From positions 15,605,221-15,669,220 of the forward strand of contig NC_135571.1 in assembly GCF_964340395.1 (NCBI RefSeq): DNA of 64,000 bases. The letters are read 5' to 3'. Within the stretch, counting starts at the first letter, position 1, and the number at the start of each line of letters is the position of its first letter. Of this stretch, positions 1 to 12,179 are shown in pieces. The DNA is from Glandiceps talaboti. Its lineage: Eukaryota; Hemichordata; Enteropneusta; Spengelidae. A program made the position numbers and the translations under genes. The notes under the pieces were generated by a model, which saw nothing but the letters and a program-made list of their open reading frames with translations, did no database searches and was not told where the DNA came from.

Positions 1-445
1 GTACCGATTCAAATTAATTAATTATACTTATTGCACTGATTCAAATCAAATTAATTAATTATACTTATTGTACTGATTCAAATCAAATTAATTAATTATA
101 CTTATTGCACTGATTCAAATCAAAGTAATTAATTACACTTATTGCACTGATTCAAATTAATTAATTATACTTATTGCACTGATTCAAATCAAATTAATTA
201 ATTATACTTATTGCACTGATTCAAATCAAATCAATTCATTATACTTATTGCACTGATTCAAATCAAATTAATTAATTATACTTATTGCACTGATTCAAAT
301 CAAATCAATTCATTATACTTATTGCACTGATTCAAATCAAATTAATTATACTTATTGTACTGATTCAAATCAAATTAATTAATTATACTTATTGCACTGA
401 TTCAAATCAAATCAATTCATTATACTTATTGCACTGATTCAAATT
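1..445. repeat. 37-bp tandem array, about 12 copies, cut by the window edge
   Basis: The monomer is tacttattgcactgattcaa followed by atcaaattaattaatta. Variants are ttgtactg for ttgcactg, atcaattcatta for attaattaatta, and copies lacking tcaaa. It is AT-rich and lies in intron 5. A diverged single monomer of the same family is in intron 2 near 48191-48240. Confidence 0.96.
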
Positions 446-1082
446 TAAACATAGATGACTAACACAACTAAAAGCAAATCTGGATATTTTTCCTACGAGA
501 AAATTCTGGGAATTGATAGTTTGCTACTGGTTGAACATGATTGACTATGGACCTTTTACACAGTGGTTAATAAAGGCATGTTAACTAATACAGGTTTTAT
601 TCTCCATGGAATAAGTAACAAGCTTCTTATTCATTTCACAGAAAATTACATTACACACACACATGCACGCACGCATACATTCACAGACGGATGTATGAAT
701 GGAAGGAACCCAACGTATAAGCCCCCTCCGTGCAGTGTCCATCAGGGCTACTAACTTATGCTGGAGGAAATGCTTAGAGGTATATTACCACTTCATTGAT
801 AATCTACAAATTGCAAGTTTTGACAAAACAGTTTGATGTCAGACTTTATATGCTGGCAACATGATTGTTACCTTAATTCTAAACAAGAGATTTTATCGTT
901 TTGGCCACTAGATGGCAGAATTTCACTCATAAGTAAAGATAAATATTTAGTGTATGCTGAAAATTATTCTTTTCTAGCACCTTCAAAATAACTTGGCAGC
1001 TTATTCAACTCATTCAAATAGTTCTCTTTCCCTTGTTTTTAATGATCTAATATCACATTCTTGGAGTCCATGGTCAACTTAC
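446..1082. other. Start of intron 5 (single-copy)
   Basis: The stretch runs from the exon 5 donor to the 37-bp array. A short CA-rich microsatellite (acacacacacatgcacgcac) lies near 652-675. The plus-strand frame at 563-754 crosses it and has no gene-like features. Confidence 0.7.
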
Positions 1083-1246
1083 ATGTTTCCAGTTCTGGAG
1101 ATACTGGAGTTGAATTTTGCCTGATGGATCAACATAAGAACAAGCCTTAATAGCCATACCCCTGGTGGGCCTCAGAAAACAGACTGGGGCACGTTGTGGG
1201 TAATCTTTGAGGATCCACACACACACAGGGATATTATAACTAGCAC
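1083..1246 (-). CDS. TSG101-like: Exon 5: core of the UEV domain
   Basis: The acceptor is TTTCCCTGCAG|GTGCTAG and the donor is GGAAACAT|GTAAGTTG. The 164 nt finish the Gly codon and encode ASYNIPVCVWILKDYPQR, APVCFLRPTRGMAIKACS, then YVDPSGKIQLQYLQNWKH. TSG101 has NTYNIPICLWLLDTYP and PPICFVKPT here, so identity is high. Residues equivalent to human Tyr68, Asn69, Thr92 and Met95, which line the P(T/S)AP pocket, are kept. The position of the E2 catalytic Cys is Gln (GKIQL), where TSG101 has Tyr, so the domain cannot form a ubiquitin thioester. The donor is phase 0; the next exon is outside the window. Confidence 0.97.
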
Positions 1247-1256
1247 CTGCAGGGAA

Positions 1257-1378
1257 AGTGACAGGGGGACTTGAATCAGTAAACATAAGAAAACAGTGAC
1301 AGGGGGACTTGAAACAGTAAACATAAGAAAACAGTGACAGGGGGACTTGAAACAGTAAACATAAGAAAACAGTGACGG
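1257..1378. repeat. 38-bp tandem array, three copies, at the exon 5 acceptor
   Basis: The motif acagggggacttga begins at 1261, 1299 and 1337. On the sense strand each copy gives TTCAAGTCCCCCTGTCA, a pyrimidine-rich word. The first copy lies about 10 nt upstream of the AG of exon 5, so it forms part of the functional 3' splice-site region. Confidence 0.95.
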
Positions 1379-1814
1379 GTAGGTATTTATTTTGGATTTT
1401 CAATTCATATAACAATTTTATCATGGCTTCCTTCTTAAAAAATCAATGTGAAACAACATATACCAAGTCTGTGTTTGTAACTCAATACACCGCAAAAAGC
1501 TAAGCAAATGTGTAAAATGTTTGTTATTATGCAGTTCCAATGCACCGTAATTTTGTACCAGTGCAGGTAGATTTCAAAACCTGTTTGGAAATTTGACAAA
1601 ACTAATGGAGATGATGATATCACTTTTTTGTAGAATAAGTGTCATATTTCATGGTTTTCCTCTCCCCTCCCTCTAAATGAATGTTCACAAGTGTGACATC
1701 AACATGTTTATATACTATGTAAACCATAATACAAAATGTAGCAGTCCTCCACTATGATTGGTGCAATTTGAAAACATGATTGTAAACACATTATTAAAGT
1801 CAACATACTACCAG
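1379..1814. other. Single-copy middle of intron 4
   Basis: Ordinary AT-rich intron sequence. It contains the dispersed repeat at 1451-1532 and nothing else I can support. Confidence 0.65.
1451..1532. repeat. Dispersed repeat related to the fold-back at 33214-33345
   Basis: The sequence accaagtctgtgtttgtaac then tcaata is identical to bases near 33215-33240. The following aaaaag and taa, and the later ttattatgc, also agree in order. The upstream aaacaacatata matches the right arm of the other copy in inverse orientation. It lies in intron 4 as single copy. Confidence 0.75.
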
Positions 1815-1946
1815 AAACCCAGCACTGTGTCTCACATTAAAAACCCAGCACTGTGTCTCACATTAAAAACCCAGCACTGTGTCTCACATTAAAAACCCAG
1901 CACTGTGTCTCACATTAAAAACCCAGCACTGTGTCTCACATTAAAA
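1815..1946. repeat. 26-bp tandem array, five copies, in intron 4
   Basis: The monomer cccagcactgtgtctcacat followed by taaaaa begins at 1818, 1844, 1870, 1896 and 1922. The copies are identical, so the expansion is recent. Flanking DNA is single copy. Confidence 0.97.
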
Positions 1947-2070
1947 TTAAATTTTTATTAACATCTCAGTAGTAAATACAAAAGCTGTTTTCATTAAACG
2001 GGTGAGTTTTCCGTCGAAATTTGGTTAGAAGTGCGAAAATTACATTAAGCAGTTGTATTGATGTCAGATA

Positions 2071-2087
2071 CCCTCCCCCTCCCCCCC
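2071..2087 (-). other. Second G-rich tract on the sense strand of intron 4
   Basis: On plus the tract is C3 T C5 T C7. The sense strand has G7 A G5 A G3, which can supply four G3 runs if the G7 run is split. Confidence 0.65.
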
Positions 2088-2392
2088 AACAAAGTTGACT
2101 TATTGAGCTTGTGTGATATTGTGCGATTGTCCCTAAGATGTCTATTATAGATTAGAATAAAAATATGAGTCAATATTCACTCGTTTATTTTTCTATTATC
2201 CAAATAACACTTCTATTTTAGAAAAATATCTCAACATCTATAACATCTACTACAATTCTTTATAGTGCAAACATAGTATATTTACTTTCACTTTTATTCA
2301 GAATTCATTTTCTAGGCTGAGAATACATGTACATGTATGTATAATGTACCCTAGAGTAATTCTAATCTATCAATGAATAGTTTCTTTCCTAT

Positions 2393-2415
2393 CCCCCGCC
2401 CCCGCCCCCTCCCCC
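2393..2415 (-). other. Perfect G-quadruplex motif on the sense strand of intron 4
   Basis: The plus strand has four runs of five C separated by single bases (G, G and T). The sense strand therefore has four runs of five G with one-base loops, the most stable class of predicted quadruplex. It could form in the transcript or in the non-template DNA. Confidence 0.85.
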
Positions 2416-2753
2416 TCATACAAAAGTACAGAAAAAAACAAATGCAAAATGAATGCATTCACTAAGGTCAGGCTTTAGATTGTTGTTCCTTAACACATTG
2501 TTGGAATGTACAATTTTGAGTTACTGCCATCATACATGCTACAACCCTTAATTGGCAAATTAACTAGACCAAACAATATGAAATTTCTAGCTCGCATAAT
2601 TAATTGACTAATTACCAAATATGGTCATTTATGCAAATGAATCACTAAGATAACTACATAAACACTGATAATAGGACACATGGACTTTGTTATTACCAAT
2701 CTATATATTATAAGATAACCTGTCTCTTGAATGACCTTTCACCTTTGACATAC

Positions 2754-2819
2754 CTTGATAGTCAATGGGCACAGTGCCAGAAACATTCAAAGTCTTCTTG
2801 ATCTTGCCATCTTCATCCT
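2754..2819 (-). CDS. TSG101-like: Exon 4: first strands of the UEV domain
   Basis: The acceptor is TATATTAACAG|AGGATGAAG and the donor is GACTATCAAG|GTATGTC. The 66-nt exon encodes (E)DEDGKIKKTLNVSGTVPI then DYQ and the first base of a Gly codon. The TSG101 counterpart has LTGTIP and PYRG, so strand order and the GT(V/I)P and Y(Q/R)G words match. By alignment, the Thr of SGTVP corresponds to human Thr58 and the Tyr of DYQ to Tyr63; both contribute to peptide binding in human TSG101. Phases 1/1 agree with exons 3 and 5. Confidence 0.93.
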
Positions 2820-3068
2820 CTGTTAATATAAACAGTTGAATTAAAATTCAAATTCATCACTATTTCTAAACAGACACAAAAAGGTGGACAGGTTGAAGAG
2901 TCTTGTCAATAAAGTATGAAACATATCCCATAACCCTAATGAGGCTCAGATGTCAGCACAAATTTAGAATTCGCTTCTCAGAAATTTTTTAACTTACATA
3001 GACATGAGAAATTTTATATTATGAACTGCAGAGGCCAAGAAAATTTATTATCATTAAAAACAATTAGT
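2820..3068. other. Single-copy acceptor side of intron 3
   Basis: This segment of about 250 bp has a usual 3' splice site, TTTATATTAACAG, at its low-coordinate end. It is AT-rich, with no repeat or gene seen. Confidence 0.7.
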
Positions 3069-6000
3069 TAGTATGCTTAGAAAGGACATTTAGTAGAGCT
3101 ATTACTTGGTACACTTAGAAAGGACATTTAGTAATAGTAGAGCTATTACTTGGTACACTTAGAAAGGACATTTAGTAGAGCTATTACTTGGTACACTTAG
3201 AAAGGACATTTAGTAGAGCTAGTACTTGGTACACTTAGAAAGGACATTTAGTAGAGCTAGTACTTGGTACACTTAGAAAGGACAGTTAGTAGAGCTAGTA
3301 CTTGGTACACTTAGAAAGGACATTTAGTAGAGCTAGTACTTGGTACACTTAGAAAGGACATTTAGTAGAGCTAGTACTAATTGGTACACTAAGAAATGAC
3401 ATTTAGTAGAGCTATTACTTGGTACACTTAGAAAGGACATTTAGTAGAGCTATTACTTGGTACACTTAGAAAGGTCATTTAGTAATAGTAGAGCTATTAC
3501 TTGGTACACTTAGAAAGGACATTTAGTAGAGCTATTACTTGGTACACTTAGAAAGGACATTTAGTAGAGTTAGTACTTGGTACACTTAGAAAGGACAGTT
3601 AGTAGAGCTATTACTTGGTACACTTAGAAAGGACATTTAGTAGAGCTAGTACTTGGTACACTTAGAAAGGACATTTAGTAATAGTAGAGCTATTACTTGG
3701 TACACTTAAAAAGGACATTTAGTAGAGCTATTACTTGGTACACTTAGAAAGGACATTTAGTAGAGTTAGTACTTGGTACACTTAGAAAGGACAGTTAGTA
3801 GAGCTATTACTTGGTAGACGTAGAAAGGACATTTAGTAGAGCTAGTACTTGGTACACTTAGAAAGGACATTTAGTAATAGTAGAGTTAGTACTTGGTACA
3901 CTAAGAAAGGTCATTTAGTAGAGCTAGTACTTGGTACACTTAGAAAGGACATTTAGTAATAGTAGAGTTAGTACTTGGTACACTTAGAAAGGACATTTAG
4001 TAGAGCTAGTACTTGGTACACTTAGAAAGGACATTTAGTAATAGTAGAGTTAGTACTTGGTACACTTAGAAAGTACATTTAGTAGAGCTAGTACTTGGTA
4101 CACTTAGAAAGGACATTTAGTAATAGTAGAGTTAGTACTTGGTACACTTAGAAAGGACATTTAGTAGAGCTATTACTTGGTACACTTAGAAAGGTCATTT
4201 AGTAATAGTAGAGCTATTACTTGGTACACTTAGAAAGGATATTTAGTAATAGTAGAGTTAGTACTTGGTACACTTAGAAAGGACATTTAGTAGAGCTAGT
4301 ACTTGGTACACTTAGAAAGGACATTTAGTAGAGCTAGTACTTGGTACACTTAGAAAGGACATTTAGTAGAGCTAGTACTTGGTACACTTAGAAAGGACAT
4401 TTAGTAGAGCTAGTACTTGGTACACTTATAAAGGACATTTAGTAGAGCTAGTACTTGGTACACTTAGAAAGGACATTTAGTAGAGCTAGTACTTGGTACA
4501 CTTAGAAAGGACATTTAGTAGAGCTAGTACTTGGTACACTTAGAAAGGACAGTTAGTAGAGCTAGTACTTGGTACACTTAGAAAGGACATTTAGTAGAGT
4601 TAGTACTTGGTACACTTAGAAAGGACATTTAGTAGAGCTAGTACTTGGTACACTTAGAAAGGACAGTTAGTAGAGCTAGTACTTGGTACACTTAGAAATG
4701 ACATTTAGTAGAGCTAGTACTTGGTACACTTAGAAAGGACATTTAAGTAATAGTAGAGCTATTACTTGGTACACTTAAAAAGGACATTTAGTAGAGCTAG
4801 TACTTGGTACACTTAGAAAGGACATTTAGTAATAGTAGAGTTAGTACTTGGTACACTAAGAAAGGTCATTTAGTAGAGCTAGTACTTGGTACACTTAGAA
4901 AGGACATTTAGTAATAGTAGAGTTAGTACTTGGTACACTTAGAAAGGACATTTAGTAGAGCTAGTACTTGGTACACTTAGAAAGGACATTTAGTAATAGT
5001 AGAGTTAGTACTTGGTACACTTAGAAAGGACAGTTAGTAGAGCTAGTACTTGGTACACTTAGAAAGGACATTTAGTAGAGCTATTACTTGGTACACTTAG
5101 AAAGGTCATTTAGTAGAGCTATTACTTGGTACACTTAGAAAGGACATTTAGTAGAGCTATTACTTGGTACACTTAGAAAGGACAGTTAGTAGAGCTAGTA
5201 CTTGGTACACTTAGAAAGGACATTTAGTAGAGCTATTACTTGGTACACTTAGAAAGGACAGTTAGTAGAGCTATTACTTGGTACACTTAGAAAGGACATT
5301 TAGTAGAGCTATTACTTGGTACACTTAGAAAGGACATTTAGTAGAGCTATTACTTGGTACACTTAGAAAGGACATTTAGTAGAGCTATTACTTGGTACAC
5401 TTAGAAAGGACAGTTAGTAGAGCTAGTACTTGGTACACTTAGAAAGGACATTTAGTAGAGCTATTACTTGGTACACTTAGAAAGGTCATTTAGTAATAGT
5501 AGAGCTATTACTTGGTACACTTAGAAAGGATATTTAGTAATAGTAGAGTTAGTACTTGGTACACTTAGAAAGGACATTTAGTAGAGCTAGTACTTGGTAC
5601 ACTTAGAAAGGACATTTAGTAGAGCTATTACTTGGTACACTTAGAAAGGACATTTAGTAGAGCTAGTACTTGGTACACTTAGAAAGGACATTTAGTAGAG
5701 CTAGTACTTGGTACACTTAGAAAGGACATTTAGTAGAGCTAGTACTTGGTACACTTAGAAAGGACAGTTAGTAGAGCTAGTACTTGGTACACTTAGAAAT
5801 GACAGTTAGTAGAGTTAGTACTTGGTACACTTAGAAAGGACAGTTAGTAGAGCTATTACTTGGTACACTTAGAAAGGACATTTAGTAGAGCTATTACTTG
5901 GTACACTTAGAAAGGACATTTAGTAGAGCTAGTACTTGGTACAATTAGAAAGGACATTTAGTAGAGCTAGTACTTGGTACACTTAGAAAGGACATTTAGT

Positions 6001-9000
6001 AGAGCTAGTACTTGGTACACTTAGAAAGGACATTTAGTAGAGCTAGTACTTGGTACACTTAGAAAGGACATTTAGTAGAGCTAGTACTTGGTACACTTAG
6101 AAAGGACATTTAGTAGAGCTATTACTTGGTACACTTAGAAAGGACATTTAGTAGAGCTAGTACTTGGTACACTTAGAAAGGACATTTAGTAGAGCTATTA
6201 CTTGGTACACTTAGAAAGGACATTTAGTAGAGCTATTACTTGGTACACTTAGAAAGGACATTTAGTAGAGCTAGTACTTGGTACACTTAGAAAGGACATT
6301 TAGTAGAGCTAGTACTTGGTACACTTAGAAAGGACATTTAGTAATAGTAGAGCTATTACTTGGTACACTTAGAAAGCACATTTAGTAGAGCTAGTACTTG
6401 GTACACTTAGAAAGGACATTTAGTAGAGCTAGTACTTGGTACACTTAGAAAGGTCATTTAGTAGAGCTAGTACTTGGTACACTTAGAAAGGATATTTAGT
6501 AGAGCTAGTAATTGGTACACTTAGAAAGGACATTTAGTAGAGCTAGTACTTGGTACACTTAGAAAGGACATTTAGTAATAGTAGAGCTATTACTTGGGGT
6601 ACACTTAGAAAGGACAGTTAGTAGAGCTAGTACTTGATACACTTAGAAAGGTCATTTAGTAGAGCTAGTACTTGGTACACTTAGAAAGGACATTTAGTAG
6701 AGCTATTACTTGGTACACTTAGAAAGGACAGTTAGTAGAGCTAGTACTTGGTACACTTAGAAAGGACATTTAGTAGAGCTAGTACTTGGTACACTTAGAA
6801 AGTACATTTAGTAATAGTAGAGCTATTACTTGGTACACTTAGAAAGGACATTTAGTAGAGCTAGTACTTGGTACACTTAGAAAGGACATTTAGTAGAGCT
6901 AGTACTTGGTACACTTAGAAAGGACATTTAGTAGAGCTAGTACTTGGTACACTTAGAAAGGACAGTTAGTAGAGCTAGTACTTGGTACACTTAGAAAGGA
7001 CATTTAGTAATAGTAGAGTTAGTACTTGGTACACTTAGAAAGGACATTTAGTAGAGCTAGTACTTGGTACACTTAGAAAGGACATTTAGTAGAGCTATTA
7101 CTTGGTACACTTAGAAAGGACATTTAGTAGAGCTAGTACTTGGTACACTTAGAAAGGACATTTAGTAGAGCTATTACTTGGTACACTTAGAAAGGACAGT
7201 TAGTAGAGCTAGTACTTGGTACACTTAGAAAGGACATTTAGTAGAGCTAGTACTTGGTACACTTAGAAAGGACATTTAGTAGAGCTAGTACTTGGTACAC
7301 TTAGAAAGGACATTTAGTAATAGTAGAGCTAGTACTTGGTACACTTAGAAAGGACATTTAGTAGAGCTAGTACTTGGTACACTTAGAAAGGACATTTAGT
7401 AGAGCTAGTACTTGGTACACTTAGAAAGGACATTTAGTAGAGCTAGTACTTGGTACACTTAGAAAGGTCATTTAGTAGAGCTAGTACTTGGTACACTTAG
7501 AAAGGATATTTAGTAGAGCTATTAATTGGTACACTTAGAAAGGACATTTAGTAGAGCTAGTACTTGGTACACTTAGAAAGGACATTCAGTAATAGTAGAG
7601 CTATTACTTGGGGTACACTTAGAAAGGACAGTTAGTAGAGCTAGTACTTGATACACTTAGAAAAGTCATTTAGTAGAGCTAGTACTTGGTACACTTAGAA
7701 AGGACAATTAGTAGAGCTATTGCTTGGTACACTTAGAAAGGACATTTAGTAGAGCTATTACTTGGTACACTTAGAAAGGACATTTAGTAGAGCTAGTACT
7801 TGGTACACTTAGAAAGGACATTTAGTAGAGCTATTACTTGGTACACTTAGAAAGGACATTTAGTAGAGCTATTACTTGGTACACTTAGAAAGGACATTTA
7901 GTAGAGCTAGTACTTGGTACACTTAGAAAGGACATTTAGTAGAGCTAGTACTTGGTACACTTAGAAAGGACATTTAGTAATAGTAGAGCTAGTACTTGGT
8001 ACACTTAGAAAGGACATTTAGTAGAGCTAGTACTTGGTACACTTAGAAAGGACATTTAGTAGAGCTAGTACTTGGTACACTTAGAAAGGACATTTAGTAG
8101 AGCTAGTACTTGGTACACTTAGAAAGGTCATTTAGTAGAGCTAGTACTTGGTACACTTAGAAAGGATATTTAGTAGAGCTATTAATTGGTACACTTAGAA
8201 AGGACATTTAGTAGAACTAGTACTTGGTACACATAGAAAGGACATTCAGTAATAGTAGAGCTATTACTTGGGGTACACTTAGAAAGGACAGTTAGTAGAG
8301 CTAGTACTTGGTACACTTAGAAAGGACAATTAGTAGAGCTATTGCTTGGTACACTTAGAAAGGACAGTTAGTAGAGCTAGTACTTGGTACACTTAGAAAG
8401 GACATTTAGTAGAGCTAGTACTTGGTACACTTAGAAAGTACATTTAGTAATAGTAGAGCTATTACTTGGTACACTTAGAAAGGATATTTAGTAGAGCTAT
8501 TACTTGGTACACTTAGAAAGGACATTTAGTAATAGTAGAGCTATTACTTGGTACACTTAGAAAGGACAGTTAGTAGAGCTAGTACTTGGTACACTTAGAA
8601 AGGACATTTAGTAGAGCTAGTACTTGATACACTTAGAAAGGACATTTAGTAGAGCTAGTACATGGTACACTTAGAAAGGACATTTAGTAGAGCTAGTACT
8701 TGATACACTTAGAAAGGACATTTAGTAGAGCTAGTACTTGGTACACTTAGAAAGGACATTTAGTAGAGCTAGTACTTGGTACACTTAGAAATGACATTTA
8801 GTAGAGTTAGTACTTGGTACACTTAGAAAGGACAGTTAGTAGAGCTATTACTTGGTACACTTAGAAAGGACATTTAGTAGAGCTATTACTTGGTACACTT
8901 AGAAAGGACATTTAGTAGAGCTATTACTTGGTACACTTAGAAAGGACATTTAGTAGAGCTAGTACTTGGTACACTTAGAAAGGACATTTAGTAGAGCTAT

Positions 9001-12000
9001 TACTTGGTACACTTAGAAAGGACATTTAGTAGAGCTATTACTTGGTACACTTAGAAAGGACATTTAGTAGAGCTATTACTTGGTACACTTAGAAAGGACA
9101 TTTAGTAGAGCTATTACTTGGTACACTTAGAAAGGACATTTAGTAGAGCTATTACTTGGTACACTTAGAAAGGACATTTAGTAGAGCTAGTACTTGGTAC
9201 ACTTAGAAAGGACATTTAGTAGAGCTAGTACTTGGTACACTTAGAAAGGACATTTAGTAGAGCTAGTACTTGGTACACTTAGAAAGGTCATTTAGTAGAG
9301 CTAGTACTTGGTACACTTAGAAAGGATATTTAGTAGAGCTAGTAATTGGTACACTTAGAAAGGACAGTTAGTAGAGCTAGTACTTCGTACACTTAGAAAG
9401 GACATTCAGTAATAGTAGAGCTATTACTTGGGGTACACTTAGAAAGGACAGTTAGTAGAGCTAGTACTTGATACACTTAGAAAGGTCATTTAGTAGAGCT
9501 AGTACTTGGTACACTTAGAAAGGACATTTAGTAGAGCTATTACTTGGTACACTTAGAAAGGACAGTTAGTAGAGCTAGTACTTGGTACACTTAGAAAGGA
9601 CATTTAGTAGAGCTAGTACTTGGTACACTTAGAAAGGACATTTAGTAATAGTAGAGCTATTACTTGGTACACTTAGAAAGGACATTTAGTAGAGCTAGTA
9701 CTTGGTACACTTAGAAAGGACATTTAGTAGAGCTAGTACTTGGTACACTTAGAAAGGACATTTAGTAGAGCTAGTACTTGGTACACTTAGAAAGGACAGT
9801 TAGTAGAGCTAGTACTTGGTACACTTAGAAAGGACATTTAGTAATAGTAGAGTTAGTACTTGGTACACTTAGAAAGGACATTTAGTAGAGCTAGTACTTG
9901 GTACACTTAGAAAGGACATTTAGTAGAGCTAGTACTTGGTACACTTAGAAAGGACATTTAGTAGAGCTAGTACTTGGTACACTTAGAAAGGACATTTAGT
10001 AGAGCTAGTACTTGGTACACTTAGAAAGGACATTTAGTAATAGTAGAGCTATTACTTGGTACACTTAGAAAGGACATTTAGTAGAGCTATTACTTGGTAC
10101 ACTTAGAAAGGACATTTAGTAGAGCTAGTACTTGGTACACTTAGAAAGGACATTTAGTAGAGCTAGTACTTGGTACACTTAGAAAGGTCATTTAGTAGAG
10201 CTAGTACTTGGTACACTTAGAAAGGATATTTAGTAGAGCTAGTAATTGGTACACTTAGAAAGGACATTTAGTAGAGCTAGTACTTGGTACACTTAGAAAG
10301 GACATTCAGTAATAGTAGAGCTATTACTTGGGGTACACTTAGAAAGGACAGTTAGTAGAGCTAGTACTTGATACACTTAGAAAAGTCATTTAGTAGAGCT
10401 AGTACTTGGTACACTTAGAAAGGACAATTAGTAGAGCTATTACTTGGTACACTTAGAAAGGACAGTTAGTAGAGCTAGTACTTGGTACACTTAGAAAGGA
10501 CATTTAGTAGAGCTAGTACTTGGTACACTTAGAAAGGACATTTAGTAATAGTAGAGCTATTACTTGGTACACTTAGAAAGGATATTTAGTAGAGCTAGTA
10601 CTTGGTACACTTAGAAAGGACATTTAGTAATAGTAGAGCTATTACTTGGTACACTTAGAAAGGACAGTTAGTAGAGCTAGTACTTGGTACACTTAGAAAG
10701 GACATTTAGTAGAGCTAGTACTTGATACACTTAGAAAGGACATTTAGTAGAGCTAGTACTTGATACACTTAGAAAGGTCATTTAGTAGAGCTAGTACTTG
10801 ATACACTTAGAAAGGACATTTAGTAGAGCTAGTACTTGGTACACTTAGAAAGGACATTTAGTAGAGCTAGTACTTGGTACACTTAGAAATGACATTTAGT
10901 AGAGTTAGTACTTGGTACACTTAGAAAGGACAGTTAGTAGAGCTATTACTTGGTACACTTAGAAAGGACATTTAGTAGAGCTATTACTTGGTACACTTAG
11001 AAAGGACATTTAGTAGAGCTATTACTTGGTACACTTAGAAAGGACATTTAGTAGAGCTAGTACTTGGTACACTTAGAAAGGACATTTAGTAGAGCTATTA
11101 CTTGGTACACTTAGAAAGGACATTTAGTAGAGCTATTACTTGGTACACTTAGAAAGGACATTTAGTAGAGCTAGTACTTGGTACACTTAGAAAGGACATT
11201 TAGTAGAGCTATTACTTGGTACACTTAGAAAGGACATTTAGTAGAGCTATTACTTGGTACACTTAGAAAGGACATTTAGTAGAGCTATTACTTGGTACAC
11301 TTAGAAAGGACATTTAGTAGAGCTATTACTTGGTACACTTAGAAAGGACATTTAGTAGAGCTAGTACTTGGTACACTTAGAAAGGACATTTAGTAGAGCT
11401 AGTACTTGGTACACTTAGAAAGGACATTTAGTAATAGTAGAGCTATTACTTGGTACACTTAGAAAGGACATTTAGTAGAGCTAGTACTTGGTACACTTAG
11501 AAAGGACATTTAGTAGAGCTAGTACTTGGTACACTTAGAAAGGACATTTAGTAGAGCTAGTACTTGGTACACTTAGAAAGGTCATTTAGTAGAGCTAGTA
11601 CTTGGTACACTTAGAAAGGATATTTAGTAGAGCTAGTAATTGGTACACTTATAAAGGACATTTAGTAGAGCTAGTACTTGGTACACTTAGAAAGGACATT
11701 TAGTAATAGTAGAGCTATTACTTGGGGTACACTTAGAAAGGACAGTTAGTAGAGCTAGTACTTGGTACACTTAGAAAGGACATTTAGTAGAGCTAGTACT
11801 TGGTACACTTAGAAAGGACAATTAGTAGAGCTATTACTTGGTACACTTAGAAAGGACAGTTAGTAGAGCTAGTACTTGGTACACTTAGAAAGGACATTTA
11901 GTAGAGCTAGTACTTGGTACACTTAGAAAGGACATTTAGTAATAGTAGAGCTATTACTTGGTACACTTAGAAAGGACAGTTAGTAGAGCTAGTACTTGGT

Positions 12001-12179
12001 ACACTTAGAAAGGACATTTAGTAGAGCTAGTACTTGATACACTTAGAAAGGACATTTAGTAGAGCTAGTACTTGATACACTTAGAAAGGTCATTTAGTAG
12101 AGCTAGTACTTGATACACTTAGAAAGGACATTTAGTAGAGCTAGTACTTGGTACACTTAGAAAGGACATTTAGTAATAG

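Larger units (their letters stand above)
1947..2753. other. Mostly single-copy part of intron 4
   Basis: About 800 bp next to the exon 4 donor. Apart from the two C-rich tracts it contains tacatgtacatgtatgt near 2322. I see no further exon, RNA gene or repeat. Confidence 0.7.

Noticed and set aside
563-754. 63-codon plus-strand frame
   Set aside because: It runs through a CA-rich microsatellite and single-copy intron. No domain, start context or splice sites support it.
1435-1623. 62-codon minus-strand frame in intron 4
   Set aside because: It overlaps the dispersed repeat at 1451-1532 and lacks splice sites in a matching phase. Exons 4 and 5 already join in frame without it.
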